A stretch of DNA of 8,298 nt from Candidatus Izemoplasmatales bacterium (GTDB lineage: Bacteria > Bacillota_I > Bacilli_A > Izemoplasmatales > Hujiaoplasmataceae). The notes beneath the pieces were generated by a model. The model was not told where the DNA came from and did no database searches. It saw nothing but the letters and a program-made list of their open reading frames with translations. This document shows, piece by piece, positions 5,691 through 8,298 of this stretch. The stretch is from assembly GCA_028694875.1 (NCBI GenBank), contig JAQVKB010000035.1, positions 1-8,298 on the forward strand, read 5' to 3'. Position 1 is the stretch's first letter; every line of letters begins with the position of its first letter. The position numbers and the translations under genes are program-made.

Positions 5691-6395
5691 CTAATATTCT
5701 ATTTTTCTTCTTTTGGCATCCTTCATCACGTTGATGTATTCTGATAAATACCGTTGATACCTTTTTTTGAGACGCCCAGTGATCGCTTGTAGAGGTGAGG
5801 CGGGTTCTGATTCTACATAATCGTCGATGACCTTTCGCAGACTCTTTTCAAAGGCTTTATTGATTCTACTGGCGTACTTCAAATACTCCTGGATTCTTGA
5901 TTTTTTGGTAAAATCGAGCTTCGGGAATAATTTATAGATTCTTTGGATTTGATATTGAACTTCACTGATCAAGAGTCCATAGGCATCAAGCAATGCTTGG
6001 TATCCAAATTCAAAATCCTTTTCTGTGATTTCCTCTTGTGAAGAATCACCGGCCTTTTGATAATAATAATAGTAGATTGCAGAATCCAATTCATAGGCCA
6101 TCATCTCCCGAACATGCATCTTGAATTCCGAGTAATTTGCCATTAAATCGCTATGCTTTTCATGGAGGAAGACCAATCTTTCTCGATAACTCTGTTGATT
6201 CTCCAAATCATACCATTTCATTAAGTCGGAATGCTCACGAATAAGATGGTGATTCAACTCCAGCAATGATTTCCGTAATTCGAGAGAAATGTCAAATTTC
6301 ATCTTCCGCTTCAGCAAATAAGCATCAAAGAAAAAACCGAACATCGCACCAATACCGACACCAATCAACCCAACGATAAACTCATTCCATTCCAT
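5691..6395 (-). CDS. Single-pass membrane protein with long helical cytosolic part
   Basis: The 234-residue product has one N-terminal membrane helix (about residues 5-28) rich in spaced glycines (GLIGVGIGAMFG), followed by LKRKMK. The positive-inside rule therefore places the remainder in the cytosol. That remainder is almost entirely helical and charged, with a Tyr run at about 107-111 and a basic tail (GRLKKRYQRY, then KDAKRRKIEY). Glycine spacing in the helix suggests packing against another helix, perhaps of the co-transcribed four-helix protein encoded next; this is inference. I do not recognise the family. The ATG at 6395 is preceded by AGGGGTG at good spacing and by an extended -10 promoter. 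It is the first gene of a two-gene operon. Confidence 0.75.
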   Translation of the reverse strand: MEWNEFIVGLIGVGIGAMFGFFFDAYLLKRKMKFDISLELRKSLLELNHHLIREHSDLMKWYDLENQQSYRERLVFLHEKHSDLMANYSEFKMHVREMMAYELDSAIYYYYYQKAGDSSQEEITEKDFEFGYQALLDAYGLLISEVQYQIQRIYKLFPKLDFTKKSRIQEYLKYASRINKAFEKSLRKVIDDYVESEPASPLQAITGRLKKRYQRYLSEYINVMKDAKRRKIEY

Positions 6396-6430
6396 CTTGT
6401 CACCCCTAAAAAAATAGATTCTTTGAATTC

Positions 6431-6439
6431 ATTATAGCA
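6431..6439 (-). promoter_or_regulatory. Extended -10 promoter of the membrane-protein operon
   Basis: The minus strand reads TGC-TATAAT, a perfect extended -10. Transcription would start near 6424, about 29 bases before the ATG at 6395. No convincing -35 is seen at 17-18 bases. Confidence 0.65.
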
Positions 6440-6467
6440 AGAAGGAGATAAAAGAAAATATGTTATC

Positions 6468-6504
6468 AAAAAAAAGGAGCGATGGACTCAAAATCCATTG
6501 CCCC
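6468..6504 (-). terminator. Intrinsic terminator of the small lipoprotein gene
   Basis: The stem pairs 6476-6486 with 6494-6504 (core GATGGA with TCCATT, one mismatch and one G-T pair) and has a 7-base loop. Read leftward it is followed by eight T (complement of 6468-6475). It starts about 16 bases after the lipoprotein stop codon and ends just before the promoter of the next minus-strand operon. Confidence 0.8.
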
Positions 6505-6520
6505 TAATATTGATCACTTC

Positions 6521-6991
6521 TTAACTTAATGCATCAATGGTCTCTTGCGCGTATGTTATCACAACCGCTTGTCCATAACGGAAATACAATAGTCCTTCAG
6601 CGCCCGTCGCGTCAACGGCGGAAGCATAGGTTTGCGCATCTTCTACAGAATCAAATCCAATCAGTTCCGCCCAATGTTCGACTTGATTGACGTAGCCAAG
6701 ATAAACTTCCGTGACTTCGACATCAATGCCATACGCCGCATTGACCGCGTTGGCATTGTAATAGGCGACCGAATCGTCATCGCGTTTGTCGAGATCGTAT
6801 CCCGCGTCCAAAAGTTTGTTTTTCAGATAAGCAAGATCTGCACTTTCATCTTCTGTGGTTGTGGTTGTGGAAGACGAGAGCGTCGTGGTCGTGGTATTGG
6901 TTCCTTCTTTGGGTGATGTCGTGGTGACATCACACGCACTGAGGATGAAAACGAGACCGAATAACAAAAAAACAGAAAATAAACGTTTCAT
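6521..6991 (-). CDS. Small lipoprotein with Thr/Ser-rich linker
   Basis: The chosen ATG at 6991 follows a GGAGGGGG stretch; the longer frame from 7006 would place that ribosome binding site inside the coding region. The 156-residue product starts with a type II signal peptide (MKRLFSVFLLFGLVFILSAC), lipobox LSAC with Cys20. A linker to about residue 50 contains two TTTTT runs. It likely holds a compact domain (about 52-156) away from the membrane. That domain alternates helices and strands (LKNKLLDAGYDL, then VEVTEVYLGYV, then FDSVEDAQTYASAV, then GQAVVITYA) and resembles no family I can name with certainty. It is probably an extracellular binding or stress-related lipoprotein of unknown ligand. 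The linker echoes the shorter TTTT after Cys19 of the large lipoprotein, suggesting a lineage habit. It is monocistronic. Confidence 0.78.
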   Translation of the reverse strand: MKRLFSVFLLFGLVFILSACDVTTTSPKEGTNTTTTTLSSSTTTTTEDESADLAYLKNKLLDAGYDLDKRDDDSVAYYNANAVNAAYGIDVEVTEVYLGYVNQVEHWAELIGFDSVEDAQTYASAVDATGAEGLLYFRYGQAVVITYAQETIDALS

Positions 6992-7023
6992 GAGTTCCCC
7001 CTCCATGGTTGTTTGATGGGGTC

Positions 7024-7032
7024 ATTATACCA
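7024..7032 (-). promoter_or_regulatory. Extended -10 promoter of the small lipoprotein
   Basis: The minus strand reads TGG-TATAAT, a perfect extended -10. The predicted transcript start near 7017 leaves a leader of about 26 bases before ATG 6991. The -35 region has no good match. Confidence 0.65.
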
Positions 7033-7053
7033 TACAATGAAATCATCGAAAAC

Positions 7054-7090
7054 ACAAAATCAGGAATTAGATTATCAGGAAGTCTAATTC
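7054..7090 (-). terminator. Weak terminator of the P-loop protein gene
   Basis: GAATTAGA (7064-7071) pairs perfectly with TCTAATTC (7083-7090) across an 11-base loop, 11 bases after the stop codon. Read leftward the tail is CTGATTTTGT, an interrupted T-tract. The stem is AT-rich, so termination may be partial, with some read-through into the lipoprotein gene. Confidence 0.5.
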
Positions 7091-7101
7091 AGAGAACTAT
7101 T

Positions 7102-7653
7102 TCAAGTCGAGGAAAGAAAATTTCGAACTTGCGCTAATGTCTTTTGATAGTCTTCTTCCGTGTAGGTTTCTGTCGACTGAAGCCAAACCGTTCCGGGCAA
7201 ATCCATTCCTCGATACTCTTCCACAATCCTTTCAAATTGAGCAAGAGAAAGTTCTCCGACAGATTGATGGGCAATATGACGTGATTTCAAACGCGCAGCA
7301 TATCGTTCGTACAGCACTTTAGGAGAGGCATAACAATAGATCGATAGAACTTTGGCTTCATCCCATCCAGGGATTCTCGATAGTTGTGCCAGTTCATGTG
7401 GTTTGAAGTTGCTTTCCAAGATGACATCCACATTGGCTTCTAGTGTTCTTTGCGCAATCTCTTGAAGCATGACAAAGGATGCCTCGGATAGTTTGAGGTT
7501 TTCTTCTCTAGTAGTATATCCGATCACATCGACCAATCGTTCCTTGATTGTATCTTTGTGAAAAGACGGAATTCCAAGATCCTTTGACAATTGTTTGGCA
7601 ATCGTCGATTTGAGTGCGGCGATTATCCCGCACACGAGAATGATAGAGCTCAT
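7102..7653 (-). CDS. AAA_33-type P-loop kinase-like protein with altered Walker A
   Basis: From ATG 7653 the protein has 183 residues, a typical size for small P-loop kinases. The order of elements is: SSIILVCG strand, Walker A GIIAALKST (9-17) with Lys15-Ser16-Thr17, FHKDTIKERL (31-40), DVILESNF (76-83, the second strand and acidic motif), CYASPKVLYERYAAR (107-121) as an Arg-bearing lid helix, RHIAH (125-129), and a C-terminal helix. The family phosphorylates small molecules or nucleotides with ATP; the substrate is unknown. Leu14 replaces the near-invariant Gly before the Walker A Lys, so catalysis may be altered or lost. A GTG at 7662 is in frame, but it lies within the ribosome binding site (AAGGAAGG), which is correctly spaced for ATG 7653. 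The stop is TGA. The gene diverges from the gene starting at 7780. Confidence 0.75.
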   Translation of the reverse strand: MSSIILVCGIIAALKSTIAKQLSKDLGIPSFHKDTIKERLVDVIGYTTREENLKLSEASFVMLQEIAQRTLEANVDVILESNFKPHELAQLSRIPGWDEAKVLSIYCYASPKVLYERYAARLKSRHIAHQSVGELSLAQFERIVEEYRGMDLPGTVWLQSTETYTEEDYQKTLAQVRNFLSST

Positions 7654-7673
7654 TGGTTTCACCTTCCTTGTCC

Positions 7674-7682
7674 ATCATATCA
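7674..7682 (-). promoter_or_regulatory. Possible extended -10 for the P-loop protein gene
   Basis: The minus strand reads TGA-TATGAT, one mismatch from an extended -10. The transcript would begin near 7667, at the ribosome binding site itself, giving a very short leader of about 14 bases. TTCTTT lies near the -35 position and is a poor match. Confidence 0.4.
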
Positions 7683-7753
7683 AATCCGCCTTCGAAAAAG
7701 AAAGGGGAATTATGAAATTTTGGAAAAGAGGAATCTGTTCTTGATGAAGGGCG

Positions 7754-7759
7754 TATAAT
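7754..7759 (+). promoter_or_regulatory. Possible -10 box for the TTG-start membrane gene
   Basis: A perfect TATAAT is placed so that transcription would start near 7766, right at the ribosome binding site (GGGAGG, 7766-7771). The leader would be only about 14 bases. No TGn and no clear -35 are present, so the assignment is tentative. Confidence 0.4.
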
Positions 7760-7779
7760 GAAGTTGGGAGGTGTTACCC

Positions 7780-8298
7780 TTGAAAAACAATCTCTTGTAC
7801 TACATTATGTCCTTTGTGATGTTTCTCTTTCCGCCGCTCATCTATTTCTTGTTGATGATCAATGTCAGTGACATCACCGATTCTGAAATGTGGCTTTATG
7901 GGATTCTCATCAATGTCGTTGTCGTGTCTCTCACGACATTGATTATGATTCTTCTGGCCAAAAAGAAAAAGATTCCAAAAATGGAATATGATGAATGCCA
8001 ACATTTCCTTTTTGGCTACATTGGCAATCTCGTGGTATTTCTATATACGTATCAATATGCGATGAACATTGAAAAATGGGTCTCCGTATTCAGTTTGGTA
8101 CTGCTGTTAGTGTTTGCTTATAAATTTCTCATTAGTGGAAATGTCCTTTACCGAGAAATCATGATGTTTGCGATTGTGTATAGTATTCTCGATTACATGA
8201 TCATCGTCTTTACGGGAAACACATTGTTTGGACCAGCATATCAATTTACTTCGTTTGAATCGGCCTTCTTTCAGGTCTTGTTTATCTTGATTCTTGTG
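7780..8298 (+). CDS. Multi-pass membrane protein, partial at the right edge
   Basis: An open frame of 173 codons starts at TTG 7780 and runs off the window. The TTG start is supported by GGGAGG (7766-7771) eight bases upstream; the first in-frame ATG (7807) has no such site, and the frame is closed by TGA at 7759 upstream. The product has hydrophobic segments at about residues 8-29, 39-60, 76-95, 101-118 and 127-144, with a further one beginning at about 163. A basic KKKK loop (61-64) after the second helix should be cytoplasmic. I recognise no family motif. It reads as a typical integral membrane protein of a Gram-positive-type genome, function unknown. The leftward P-loop gene shares its upstream region. 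Confidence 0.7.
   Translation, partial: MKNNLLYYIMSFVMFLFPPLIYFLLMINVSDITDSEMWLYGILINVVVVSLTTLIMILLAKKKKIPKMEYDECQHFLFGYIGNLVVFLYTYQYAMNIEKWVSVFSLVLLLVFAYKFLISGNVLYREIMMFAIVYSILDYMIIVFTGNTLFGPAYQFTSFESAFFQVLFILILV

Noticed and set aside
6632..6916. Plus-strand open frame opposite the small lipoprotein
   Set aside because: Its Cys/Gly/Arg-rich end is just the antisense of the Thr-rich linker, and the lipoprotein has clear start, promoter and terminator signals.
6925..6941. GATGTC / GACATC inverted repeat near the lipobox of the small lipoprotein
   Set aside because: It lies in the codons for the Cys-Asp-Val-Thr-Thr linker start, and a 6-bp stem here is explained by repetitive Thr codons.
7774..8004. 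Minus-strand 76-residue frame at the right end
   Set aside because: Shadow of the TTG-started membrane gene, whose frame stays open to the window edge and shows regular hydrophobic helices and a good ribosome binding site.
1..8298. CRISPR arrays, tRNA or rRNA genes, insertion sequences
   Set aside because: Scanning found no regularly spaced repeats, no clover-leaf-like sequence, and no transposase motifs or terminal repeats.

Overview
The window looks like ordinary chromosome from a low-GC bacterium with Gram-positive-type signals, plus one accessory gene and a suspicious left edge. By eye, most genes are roughly 40% GC, with AT-rich spacers. Ribosome binding sites are strong AGGAG types. 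Promoters often carry TGn-TATAAT with weak -35 boxes, and terminators are hairpin plus T-tract. There are two lipoproteins with Thr-rich linkers after the lipobox. TGA is a real stop (4238-4240 and 7102-7104) and TGG encodes Trp, so the standard bacterial code applies. I infer an uncultured Bacillota or an Acholeplasma/Izemoplasma-like lineage; no marker gene here settles this.

Layout. Positions 1 to about 125 (about 60% GC, + strand) are an internal piece of an ornithine carbamoyltransferase gene that abruptly stops matching its family. From about 120 the DNA is AT-rich and encodes a minus-strand TIR-like (DUF1863/ThsB-type) protein whose C-terminus is cut by the same junction. Positions 670-1222 form a very AT-rich non-coding stretch ending in a strong + strand terminator with no obvious gene in front of it. 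Then comes a 964-residue S41-peptidase-like lipoprotein (1346-4240, +). Next are a small cytosolic protein of unknown function (4337-4747, -) and a 60-residue unknown protein (4996-5178, +). The latter converges with a two-gene minus-strand membrane operon (5175-6395), overlapping it by 4 bases. A small Thr-rich lipoprotein (6521-6991, -) and an AAA_33-type P-loop protein with an altered Walker A (7102-7653, -) follow. Last is the start of a multi-pass membrane protein (7780 to the window end, +) that begins with TTG.

How the genes relate. The proteins are mostly envelope-associated (two lipoproteins, three membrane proteins) but do not form a recognisable pathway. The only clear operon is 6395 to 5175. 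The TIR-like gene is the one candidate defence component, but no partner gene is visible. The most useful warnings for a reader are the chimeric left end, which truncates both the OTC and TIR genes, and the corrected start sites given for several genes.
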